From the NCBI RefSeq assembly GCF_019175345.1, contig NZ_CP077717.1, positions 782,001-846,000 on the forward strand: DNA of 64,000 bases, in the 5' to 3' direction. Source of the stretch: Saccharolobus shibatae B12 (lineage in GTDB: Archaea; Thermoproteota; Thermoprotei_A; Sulfolobales; Sulfolobaceae). The notes below the pieces were generated by a model. That model was given only the letters and a program-made list of their open reading frames with translations. It was not told where the DNA came from and did no database searches. Positions 38,071-45,603 of the stretch are shown here, piece by piece (position 1 is the stretch's first letter; the number at the start of each line of letters is the position of its first letter). The position numbers were made by a program, and so were the translations under genes.

Positions 38071-38727
38071 ATGATGGATCTAGACTCAAAAGGTAAAGGA
38101 ACACCTTTTATCTTTTACGCTGCTTACTATCCTCCACTTTATTCTAAACTTAAAGCCAAAACTTTAAGGGAACTAGTTGAGGGTATCAAGAAAGCTGACA
38201 AGTATACGTTATTTTACCACGTTTTCCACCCAATTTTTAGTTCTCATCTTATACCGGAAGAGTATTCTAATGATTTCGCACACTGGATAGCTGAGAGTTT
38301 AGGAGATAAAGAATTAGCCGAATTGGTTTCTGACATACCCGGTGCTGAGCCTAGAACTATAGAAGATATTAGAAATGATTTGATAGAAATTCTGGAACCC
38401 AGAGTAGATGAGAGAAGGGGAATAGGGGACTTTGTGTTTGTTTCATGCATGCCAATAGTATACAAGACAAATTACATTGCAAATACTCTTGCAGAGTTCT
38501 TAGATTTAATACAGACAATACCCGGAAGAGCACTGGTTTGGCATTTTGTAAGCAAAAGAGTACTTGGAATTTCAAAGAGAAATGATTTTTCAGAATGGCT
38601 AGATTCTAATTTTGGACTCTCAGAACTAGCTGAGACATTAAGCAAGATTGACCCACAAACCTATATTGATGAGGAAGTGCTTAGGAGAGACATAATTAGA
38701 ATATTAGAAAGGTGGTTGTTAAGATGA
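38071..38727 (+). CDS. DUF5752 family protein, coupled to TreT
   Basis: A 218-residue helical protein made of two similar halves: each begins with a LRELVEGIKKADKYTLFYHVFHPIF-like pattern (given here in short form: residues about 30-60 and 128-158) and continues with a DFAHWIAESLGDKELAELV-like stretch. I recall this as DUF5752, a family of unknown role often next to glycosyltransferases. Its TGA overlaps the ATG of treT (ATGA), so the two are made together. It could regulate or stabilise TreT; this is inference. Confidence 0.7.
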   Translation: MMDLDSKGKGTPFIFYAAYYPPLYSKLKAKTLRELVEGIKKADKYTLFYHVFHPIFSSHLIPEEYSNDFAHWIAESLGDKELAELVSDIPGAEPRTIEDIRNDLIEILEPRVDERRGIGDFVFVSCMPIVYKTNYIANTLAEFLDLIQTIPGRALVWHFVSKRVLGISKRNDFSEWLDSNFGLSELAETLSKIDPQTYIDEEVLRRDIIRILERWLLR

Positions 38728-39929
38728 TAGATAAATACGTAGAATTTATAGGAGAGCATGAGCTCGATGCGATCTTTAAGATAGCGGAAAAGATCAAGGA
38801 CCTATCAATACTTCACGTAAACTCCACTAAGGCAGGAGGAGGAGTAGCTGAGATATTAAATAGAATGTTGCCTTTAATGAAAGAATTAGGTCTCAATGTT
38901 GATTGGAAAGTAATAAAAGGGGATAGTGAATTCTTTAACGTAACCAAATCCTTTCATAATTCGCTACAAAATGGAACTGGAAACATACCAGAGGAATACT
39001 TTAAAATTTACGATAAATGGCAAGAGATAAACCTATCTGAAATTCCATTAGATTACGATATAATGTTTATACACGACCCTCAGCCTGCGGGGCTTATAAA
39101 ATTCAAAAAAGGTAATAATAAGTGGATTTGGAGATGTCACATTGATATTTCAAATCCTTATCCATCAGTATGGAACTTCTTACAGAAGTATATTTCACAA
39201 TATGATAGCATGATAATCTCAGTTCCCTCGTTTGGGAGAGATAATATCGAGATTCCGCAATTTATAGTTCCCCCATCAATAGACCCATTAAGTGTAAAGA
39301 ATAGGGACATCGCTGAGACTACTGTATTCAGAATATTATATAAGTTTGGTATTAATCTTGAAAAACCATTAATAACCCAAGTATCGAGATTTGACTATGC
39401 TAAAGATCCTTTAGGCGTTATACAAGCTTATAAGTTAGCCAAAAGGCATGTAGACATACAATTACTATACGTAGGAAGTCCAGCTACCGATGATCCAGAA
39501 GGTGAAAAGGTTTACAATGAAGTAGTTAAGGCTTCCGAGGGACATAAAGATATACATCTCCTAATGTTACCGCCATACAGTGATTTAGAAATAAATGCAT
39601 TTCAAACAGCATCTACGGTAGTTATGCAGAAGTCTATAAAAGAAGGTTTTGGTCTAACTGTAAGTGAGGCGATGTGGAAAAGAAAACCGGTAATAGGAGG
39701 AAATACTGGTGGAATTCCTTTACAAGTGATAAATGGAATTACTGGTTTCCTAGTCAATAGCCCACAAGGAGCAGCACACTACATAATATATTTAATTAGA
39801 AATGAGGAGATAAGGAAGAGACTCGGTATTAACGCTAGGGAACACGTAAGGAGGAATTTCCTCATAACTAGAGAATTGAGGGACTACCTAATGACAATAG
39901 CCTATGTAGCTAATAGACACAACTCTTAA
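38724..39929 (+). CDS. treT: Trehalose glycosyltransferring synthase (TreT)
   Basis: About 401 residues, GT4 family. Start by the ATGA overlap with DUF5752; an in-frame GTG at 38712 is less likely. The N-terminal SILHVNSTKAGGGVAEIL is the typical TreT opening, with donor and acceptor contacts. The C-terminal Rossmann domain has QVSRFDYAKDPLG and the nucleotide-sugar binding EGFGLTVSEAMWKRKPV. TreT makes trehalose from an NDP-glucose and glucose in one reversible step. Trehalose is a compatible solute and heat protectant in Sulfolobus. Confidence 0.9.
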   Translation: MIDKYVEFIGEHELDAIFKIAEKIKDLSILHVNSTKAGGGVAEILNRMLPLMKELGLNVDWKVIKGDSEFFNVTKSFHNSLQNGTGNIPEEYFKIYDKWQEINLSEIPLDYDIMFIHDPQPAGLIKFKKGNNKWIWRCHIDISNPYPSVWNFLQKYISQYDSMIISVPSFGRDNIEIPQFIVPPSIDPLSVKNRDIAETTVFRILYKFGINLEKPLITQVSRFDYAKDPLGVIQAYKLAKRHVDIQLLYVGSPATDDPEGEKVYNEVVKASEGHKDIHLLMLPPYSDLEINAFQTASTVVMQKSIKEGFGLTVSEAMWKRKPVIGGNTGGIPLQVINGITGFLVNSPQGAAHYIIYLIRNEEIRKRLGINAREHVRRNFLITRELRDYLMTIAYVANRHNS

Positions 39930-39937
39930 CTTTCTTC

Positions 39938-39953
39938 TCACTCTAATGAGTGA
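39938..39953 (+). terminator. Hairpin plus T-rich end after treT
   Basis: TCACTC-TAAT-GAGTGA has perfect 6-bp arms and a 4-base loop, nine bases past the treT stop, and is followed by a T-rich run (ATTTGTTTTC). A terminator is likely; archaeal termination depends mainly on the T-run. Confidence 0.35.
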
Positions 39954-40029
39954 AATTTGTTTTCTCTATATCGTGATATTATATGAAAAAGTCTAGAAAC
40001 CTTATAAACCTCTATTCTTATTTTATATA

Positions 40030-41094
40030 GTGCCAAGATCTTCCGATGTTAGACTAACGCCAATTAGCGAAAGCCTTAGGGAAAGAGCAGAGGTCATCAT
40101 GAGGATGTATGGAATAGAGGATGAGAAAGATTTCTACACTAACGCGCTTATGAGTATCATGAATATGATGGAAAAGGATGAGTCTTTATTGGGAGTAGAC
40201 CTCTGCTTTCTCGTCCCTTATATTCTGATTCACGAGAACTTTTCGTTTGTCCATTATTCCTATATAGAGGATAAAGTTGATTTGCATTCCGATGATGAGG
40301 TTACAAAATATCTAATTAAAAAATATTTTAGTTTCATAAATCCAATATATCTAAAACATCTTCTTGAGTATTTAATTCCATCCACATATACCCCGCTAGT
40401 AATTAGGAATGGGAATAATTTAGTCTATAAAATCAGTTTAAATAATATAAATAAAAAATTACGAGAATATGTAGAAAATTTTCTACAGAATATTGTTGCA
40501 GTATTAGACATAGGAAAGATAAATAGCTCTAAAGACAATCTAGAAATAATTGCATCATATCGGTCTCTTATAGATTTTGCAAACCAAAATCATCATCTAG
40601 TGAGGGTTGAAAGCAGTGTGATCAGTAAGAGAAATCAAATAATAGCTAAATTCAATCTCAAAAATGATATTAAATCCGATAAATTCGTAAACGATTGGTC
40701 CCTATACCAAATACTCACAATATATGATACTTTGTTCAAAAATAATTTACTTTTATATAACATATTGGATAGACTAAATGATATTTACACCTTGTTCTTA
40801 GAGCTGAGAAAAACAGGCCATATTTTATATCCTAATATAAGAGGAATCGAATATATTAATTATAGATTATTAGAGAAGGAAATAATCAACAAAAACCTTG
40901 ACATTTTTGCCCTTCTTATGAGTCCTAAAATTAGAGTAATAAAGATAAATAACCAAGAGCTAATTATTGCAGGCTTAAATGATTTTGATCAGAACCTCTC
41001 TAATTTTATAAGATATACTTTAAATGAAACAGAAATAGAAAAAGGTAGTCATGGATACTTTAAAATAAGAACGAATGAGAGAATATTTTCATAA
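40030..41094 (+). CDS. Unknown protein with RHH-like N-terminus, near CARF gene
   Basis: A 354-residue protein starting at GTG; a CTTATAAAC box at about 40000-40008 makes a leaderless start. Residues 5-48 (VRLTPISESLRERAEVIM, then DEKDFYTNALMSIMNMM) look like the strand-helix-helix of ribbon-helix-helix DNA-binding proteins. The rest is mostly helical, without known motifs, and rich in Asn, Ile and Lys. The last 60 residues seem to share a pattern with the next gene's end (INNQELIIAGLNDFDQ, LSNFIRYTLNE). I do not recognise the family. It may be a regulator linked to the CARF protein downstream. Confidence 0.62.
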   Translation: MPRSSDVRLTPISESLRERAEVIMRMYGIEDEKDFYTNALMSIMNMMEKDESLLGVDLCFLVPYILIHENFSFVHYSYIEDKVDLHSDDEVTKYLIKKYFSFINPIYLKHLLEYLIPSTYTPLVIRNGNNLVYKISLNNINKKLREYVENFLQNIVAVLDIGKINSSKDNLEIIASYRSLIDFANQNHHLVRVESSVISKRNQIIAKFNLKNDIKSDKFVNDWSLYQILTIYDTLFKNNLLLYNILDRLNDIYTLFLELRKTGHILYPNIRGIEYINYRLLEKEIINKNLDIFALLMSPKIRVIKINNQELIIAGLNDFDQNLSNFIRYTLNETEIEKGSHGYFKIRTNERIFS

Positions 41095-41139
41095 CTGAAA
41101 TGCAAAACCCATAATTACTTTATCCCACCAATTAAACAC

Positions 41140-41721
41140 ATGACATTACAATCTCGACCTTGGAGGATTAGAAGCGATATTTGGGAGAAATTGGATGAGA
41201 TTTGCATAAAACTAGATAATAAGAAATCATATAATTGTACAGATAAGATAATACAGAGCGCGTCTGAACTTATAATGGAAGATATCGATATAACTGATAT
41301 TAGTATCAGAAATTCAATAGTTGGAATTAAATATCTCATTTCATCTAATGTGTTCTATAATCTTATCTCAAATATACAAGACGAAAAAATATACAAAGAA
41401 ATAGCCAATTCGTTGTTGTCAACAATAACTAATAAAGTGCAAGAGACATCTTTACTGTATTTAGAGAACTTTGAAAATAATTGCAAAGAGAGGTCTATCT
41501 TAGAGAACGTTATAAGAGGACTAACGTATATTCTAGGAGAGAACATAAAATTAGTTGCAGATGGAAAAACAAGATTTGAGATAATTAATGCATCAACTAA
41601 TCCAAATATAATCATGTTCCTTCGCATAATAACGGAAATTCTTGATGAGAACTTTCAAATAATTGAATTGGATGATAGTTGTAAAAATGATAGGATTTGC
41701 ATAAAGCTAGATTTCTGTTAA
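41140..41721 (+). CDS. Unknown protein, shorter relative of the upstream RHH-like protein
   Basis: A 193-residue protein. The N-terminus RPWRIRSDIWEKLDEICIK followed by a second helix with IIQSASELIMEDI gives the same RHH-like outline as the upstream product. The end (VADGKTRFEIINASTNPN, IMFLRIITEILDE) resembles the end of that protein. So the two are probably paralogues, this one lacking most of the middle. Four or more Cys occur, three near the end (DSCKNDRICIKLDFC). The 3' end overlaps the convergent CARF gene by 4 bases. Function unknown. Confidence 0.6.
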   Translation: MTLQSRPWRIRSDIWEKLDEICIKLDNKKSYNCTDKIIQSASELIMEDIDITDISIRNSIVGIKYLISSNVFYNLISNIQDEKIYKEIANSLLSTITNKVQETSLLYLENFENNCKERSILENVIRGLTYILGENIKLVADGKTRFEIINASTNPNIIMFLRIITEILDENFQIIELDDSCKNDRICIKLDFC

Positions 41722-42980
41722 TCACCCATCAATTCCTTCACTTTGCTTGACACACTATCTTCACATTGTTCAGAGTAATATATGTAAATCTTATCTCTAT
41801 CTATCTTTATAATAGTCGCGTTAGGATCTAGACCAATACCAGTTAGATCGATGTTATCACATTCACCCTTGTATCCACTTAATATATTACCAATACTTTC
41901 CTCTTTTCGTATAATCTCAGCTAGAGGCTGTTTTACTAAGTTAAATATCTGTCCTAAGCTATACTCAGCTTCTTTTAATTCTAAATGCTTTATAAGATAG
42001 TTCAACTCTATCATTACTTCGTCTATAATCTGATTGGAGATTCTTCTACATGTTGGAGAAGTTAAATTTAGAATATTTCTCAAATTATCAATGCTAAAAG
42101 GCTTTTCAACTTTATACTTCTTTACTAAATGCGTAGCAAGGACATAGTAAGTTGCGCCTTCTAATAATTCAACATTCTCTATTAATTTACCATCTCTTAT
42201 TTCCAAGTTATTCATAACTATATCCATAATTTTCTCTTCGCTTAATAGCTTCTCTAGGTCTATTCTATTCAGAATATGAAGCATTACTAGAGGATAACAA
42301 TTTTCTATACAAAAACCAAGTCTCCTAAATTCAGCCCTTCCTACAGGCTGAGGTAAATTAGTTTGCTTTTCGGACTTCATTATCTTCATTTCTCTTAAGA
42401 AGTATTCAGATAGTTTAATACTATATATATTCTTAAGCACATGGCTAATTAATTGTATAGAATCGCCCTTTTTAGCTACTTTCGTATAGATATAGTCTTG
42501 AACTTGTTGTGTGAGAAGTGAATCAATTATCGCTATTTCTAACGCCGCTAAAACTACTGTAGAAAAGGAAGAAGTAGAATGTGATACATCTAAAAGTATT
42601 AAACTAGGTAAGAAATTCTTTAGAACATCATTTATTTTCAGATAAGAGAAGAATAGAGAAGTGCCAAAACTTACTGAGTCCTCAAAAGGTATTACTTCAA
42701 CTGTGATATTGTCACCGAGTTTTAAGGTTTCTAAAATATTACTAGCTAATTCATTATAATTATTGAATTTAACATTAAATCTTGTTTTTATCTCAGTTGG
42801 AACAAGAGTTAAAATTTTAACTTCATGTCTTTCTTGTTCTAGGAACTTCTTTTCAGCTAAAAAAGTATACTTAGAGCTAATTCCCACTGGTGGATTTGTC
42901 CAATTTGTAACTTCTATAGGTTCAATTTCACTTTCTTCTTCCGATACCTCAGTTAATGGGGCAATTATTAGTATTTTCAC
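41718..42980 (-). CDS. CARF-domain (Csx1/DxTHG-like) protein without evident HEPN site
   Basis: A 420-residue protein with GTG start. The first 160 residues follow the Csx1-type CARF pattern: MKILIIAPL, SKYTFLAEKKFLEQE, VKILTLVPTE, VEVIPFEDS, and LILLDVSHSTSSFSTVVLAAL, where DVSHS stands at the DxTHG position. CARF domains bind cyclic oligoadenylate or other nucleotides. The C-terminal half is helical, but I see no R-X4-6-H, so the HEPN ribonuclease site of Csx1 is missing or changed. No cas gene or array is in the window. Neighbours on the other strand are two RHH-like proteins. An orphan nucleotide sensor is likely. Confidence 0.6.
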   Translation of the reverse strand: MKILIIAPLTEVSEEESEIEPIEVTNWTNPPVGISSKYTFLAEKKFLEQERHEVKILTLVPTEIKTRFNVKFNNYNELASNILETLKLGDNITVEVIPFEDSVSFGTSLFFSYLKINDVLKNFLPSLILLDVSHSTSSFSTVVLAALEIAIIDSLLTQQVQDYIYTKVAKKGDSIQLISHVLKNIYSIKLSEYFLREMKIMKSEKQTNLPQPVGRAEFRRLGFCIENCYPLVMLHILNRIDLEKLLSEEKIMDIVMNNLEIRDGKLIENVELLEGATYYVLATHLVKKYKVEKPFSIDNLRNILNLTSPTCRRISNQIIDEVMIELNYLIKHLELKEAEYSLGQIFNLVKQPLAEIIRKEESIGNILSGYKGECDNIDLTGIGLDPNATIIKIDRDKIYIYYSEQCEDSVSSKVKELMGD

Positions 42981-43110
42981 GTATATCGATAACTAACAGA
43001 ATTATTAAATTCTTCCTAAAATAAACGTACAAATAAGCAAGATAATGGAATTCGTGATCATATCTAACTTCTTTTGCTTATTCTAAGATTAATTGCAACA
43101 TTTAATCTTC

Positions 43111-44691
43111 ATGAGCTTGAGAAGAATTTATTTCGAATCTAATTACGGTGATGTAACAACTTTGAATAGGCACAAATACTTCCATTTTACCATTATACTT
43201 GTGATTAAAAGATTACTGAAAGTATTCTTTAAATTGACGCCTAGAGTACTAGCATATAGGGCGTTCAGAAATAGAATCCTAAAGGAAATGCCAATTGATG
43301 AAAAGGAGATAGCCGAAGAAGCTAAGAAATTTGTTGACACTTTAATCGAACTAGGCCCCACATTTATCAAGTTTGGACAAATTCTTTCAGTTAGACCTGA
43401 TATCATGCCGGAAGCATATATAAAGGAACTGGCCAGATTACAAGACGATGTCCCACCTGCTCCATTTAACCAGGTAAGTAAAATTATTGAAGAGGAACTA
43501 GGTGATAGCGTAAAAATTTTGAAAGAGCTATCCTCAGCCTCTTTAGGTCAAGTTTATCTGGGGGAGTATAAAGGGAAGATAGTTGCAATTAAGGTAAATA
43601 GGCCTAGAATAAAGGAAATTGTTAATGAAGATATTCAAGTAGTGAAGAAATTATTGCCACTTCTTAGATTTGTATTTGATGAATCATTCACTGAAATAAT
43701 AAAGGTATTCCTAGAAGAATTTTCTAGAAGAATATTTGAAGAAATGGATTATACTAAGGAAGCATTTTATTTAAATAAGATTAAGGAGGAGTTGTCCGAT
43801 TACCCATCCTTAAGAATACCTTCAATAGTAAAGGCTACTAAGAGAGTGTTAGTGATGGAATATATTAAAGGGTATAAAGTTACAAGTGAAGAAGCAAAAA
43901 AGATAGTCGATACCAGAGTATTGGCGTATAGAGTATTTAGATTGTTTATGTATATGTTACTAAATAAGGACTATTTTCATGCAGATCCTCACCCTGGTAA
44001 TATAGCCGTAGATGATCAAGGGAATTTAGTACTCTACGATTTTGGGATGTCTGGGAAAATAGATGAAAAGACTAGAAATCTACTGATAAGAGCATATGTG
44101 GCAATGATTAGAATGGATGCCGATTCGCTAGTGAGGGTGCTGGACGAGTTAGGTGCAATACAACCTTTCGCGGATAGGAGGGTATTAGCGAAAGGACTGA
44201 AGCTTTTCATGCAGGCAATGCAAGGAATAGAAGTTAGTGAACTAGAGCTGGAAGATTTTATGAAATTAGCTGATCAAGTATTCTTTAAGTTCCCACTCAG
44301 AATGCCTTCTAAACTTGTTCTACCTTTTAGAATGATTAACGTTTTAGATGGAACTTGTAGAGAAATAGACAAGGATTTCGACTTTGTTAAATCTTCGATA
44401 ACTTTTTTAGAGGAAGAAGGATATACAACAAAGGTTGTTATAGAACAAGTAAGAGAAATAGTAGATGGAATTTGGAATAGGTTTAGGAGCTTTCTACTGT
44501 CATATTCACAACAGCAAGAACTGATAAACATACAAAGTAGTAGAAGAGGTAGTACAATAGTTAATTATATTCCTCAAACGATATTGGTTATAACGATAAT
44601 ATTTTATGCAATAACAAGAGATATTATAATTACCCTACTTATGGTCATTCTAGCGTTATCAATATCACTCAGTGGAAGAAAAAATACATAA
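43111..44691 (+). CDS. UbiB/ABC1 family atypical kinase
   Basis: About 526 residues from ATG 43111 (a TTG at 43093 would add six). The UbiB signature parts are present: the KxGQ motif as TFIKFGQILSVRPD, the Ala-rich-loop replacement SSASLGQVY, the catalytic lysine in VAIKVNRP, and FHADPHPGNI with the metal-binding YDFGMSG. Two membrane helices close the C-terminus (IPQTILVITIIFYAI, ITLLMVILALSISL). In other organisms these proteins support quinone synthesis. Sulfolobales use caldariellaquinone, so a related role is possible. It stands alone. Confidence 0.9.
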   Translation: MSLRRIYFESNYGDVTTLNRHKYFHFTIILVIKRLLKVFFKLTPRVLAYRAFRNRILKEMPIDEKEIAEEAKKFVDTLIELGPTFIKFGQILSVRPDIMPEAYIKELARLQDDVPPAPFNQVSKIIEEELGDSVKILKELSSASLGQVYLGEYKGKIVAIKVNRPRIKEIVNEDIQVVKKLLPLLRFVFDESFTEIIKVFLEEFSRRIFEEMDYTKEAFYLNKIKEELSDYPSLRIPSIVKATKRVLVMEYIKGYKVTSEEAKKIVDTRVLAYRVFRLFMYMLLNKDYFHADPHPGNIAVDDQGNLVLYDFGMSGKIDEKTRNLLIRAYVAMIRMDADSLVRVLDELGAIQPFADRRVLAKGLKLFMQAMQGIEVSELELEDFMKLADQVFFKFPLRMPSKLVLPFRMINVLDGTCREIDKDFDFVKSSITFLEEEGYTTKVVIEQVREIVDGIWNRFRSFLLSYSQQQELINIQSSRRGSTIVNYIPQTILVITIIFYAITRDIIITLLMVILALSISLSGRKNT

Positions 44692-44702
44692 CTTAAGGAG
44701 AA

Positions 44703-45077
44703 TTACTCTATTTTGATTGATACCGAACCCTCTACGGGTATCCTTATAGTCAATACTCCATTTTCATATTTAGCTGTAACTTGAGAATCCTTCCTAACCT
44801 TCACCGGTAAACGAATTACCTTATGTATCTTAAGAGGCCTCTGAGTAGTATATTTAGTGCCGGTATACTGTATTTCCCTTTCGGCATTAATTATCAGTTC
44901 GTTCTGTGCAGATAGCCTTACACTTATCTTATCTTTATTAAAACCAGCTAAATCTGCTACTACTACTAACTCTCCTCCTTCTTCATACATATCTATAGGC
45001 GGAATAACTGATTCATAGAATTCTCTAGATAGTTCATCTAACTTTTTACCTATTTCTCTCATTATTACATTCATCAT
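44703..45077 (-). CDS. hsp20: Small heat shock protein Hsp20 (alpha-crystallin)
   Basis: A 124-residue chaperone. The alpha-crystallin domain runs about 22-115 (PPIDMYEEGGELVVVADLAG, LPVKVRKDSQVTAKYENGVL) and the protein ends with the I-X-I type tail SIKIE used for oligomer assembly. Length and motifs match the 14 kDa Hsp20 of Sulfolobus. It binds unfolding proteins during heat stress. GGTGA is near the start (TCACC at 45088-45092 in plus sense). Confidence 0.93.
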   Translation of the reverse strand: MMNVIMREIGKKLDELSREFYESVIPPIDMYEEGGELVVVADLAGFNKDKISVRLSAQNELIINAEREIQYTGTKYTTQRPLKIHKVIRLPVKVRKDSQVTAKYENGVLTIRIPVEGSVSIKIE

Positions 45078-45207
45078 GACTTATCACCTTCTTATCCTCC
45101 ATAGAGCCTTGAGTAATCTGTATATTAGGTACCATCTTAGAATTCTTCTCATAAATATATCTTAGTGGGATTGCGATATAAATATTATTAACATCAAACA
45201 TATCTGC

Positions 45208-45263
45208 TCAGTTAGCATGGCTCGGGTTCATCACAGATCAAGCCGAGCCCTTCTCAGCATCAG
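45208..45263 (-). ncRNA. Possible C/D box guide RNA
   Basis: On the minus strand, a perfect C'-type box GTGATGA (45234-45228) is followed 16 bases later by a D-type CTGA (45211-45208). Upstream is a box-C-like CTGATGC (45263-45257), which overlaps the stop codon of the small membrane gene. The D' box is weak (TTGA). The two guide regions are complementary over seven bases, so the RNA could also fold as a hairpin. Size (about 56 nt) fits Sulfolobus C/D RNAs. The target is not identified. Confidence 0.3.
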
Positions 45264-45454
45264 AGCAAAACCAACGTGAGTATTACGAATGCTGTAGCTA
45301 TTGCAACTAATGTAGAACCAATAATATATAAATCATTCCTAACTCGCGGAAAGAGATTAAAGTAAGCCAGGCCGACATAGGTAACTCCAAAGATAGCCAT
45401 GATTAAGGCTATAATAACGAAGGAAATCTTAACAAATACTATTGGTGGAATCAT
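45260..45454 (-). CDS. Small two-helix membrane protein
   Basis: A 64-residue protein with two hydrophobic helices (about 4-30 and 42-63) joined by a polar loop with PRVRNDL. No family is recognised. The ATG is followed by a normal codon pattern and the gene has about 70 bases of AT-rich DNA before it, shared with the divergent surface protein gene. It may be a membrane accessory protein. The stop codon falls in the candidate box C of a guide RNA. Confidence 0.6.
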   Translation of the reverse strand: MIPPIVFVKISFVIIALIMAIFGVTYVGLAYFNLFPRVRNDLYIIGSTLVAIATAFVILTLVLL

Positions 45455-45603
45455 TTAACATCATATTCTTTATTCTCAAGCTGAGTATATATGTCTTATG
45501 GTAATGGAGATAATTAACAAATATTATGATTCTGATATATAGTACTACTGAAGAAAGTTCTGTTGGAAAAACACTTAAAAAGTTTTATATAAAGACAAAA
45601 AAT

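Noticed and set aside
41718-42980. Full Csx1-type ribonuclease call for the CARF protein
   Set aside because: No R-X4-6-H motif could be found in the C-terminal domain, so HEPN catalysis is not claimed.
45213-45250. tRNA-like look with a GGTTCATC segment and a 7-bp stem
   Set aside because: No acceptor stem, anticodon arm or full T-arm can be built around it; a hairpin or C/D RNA explains it better.
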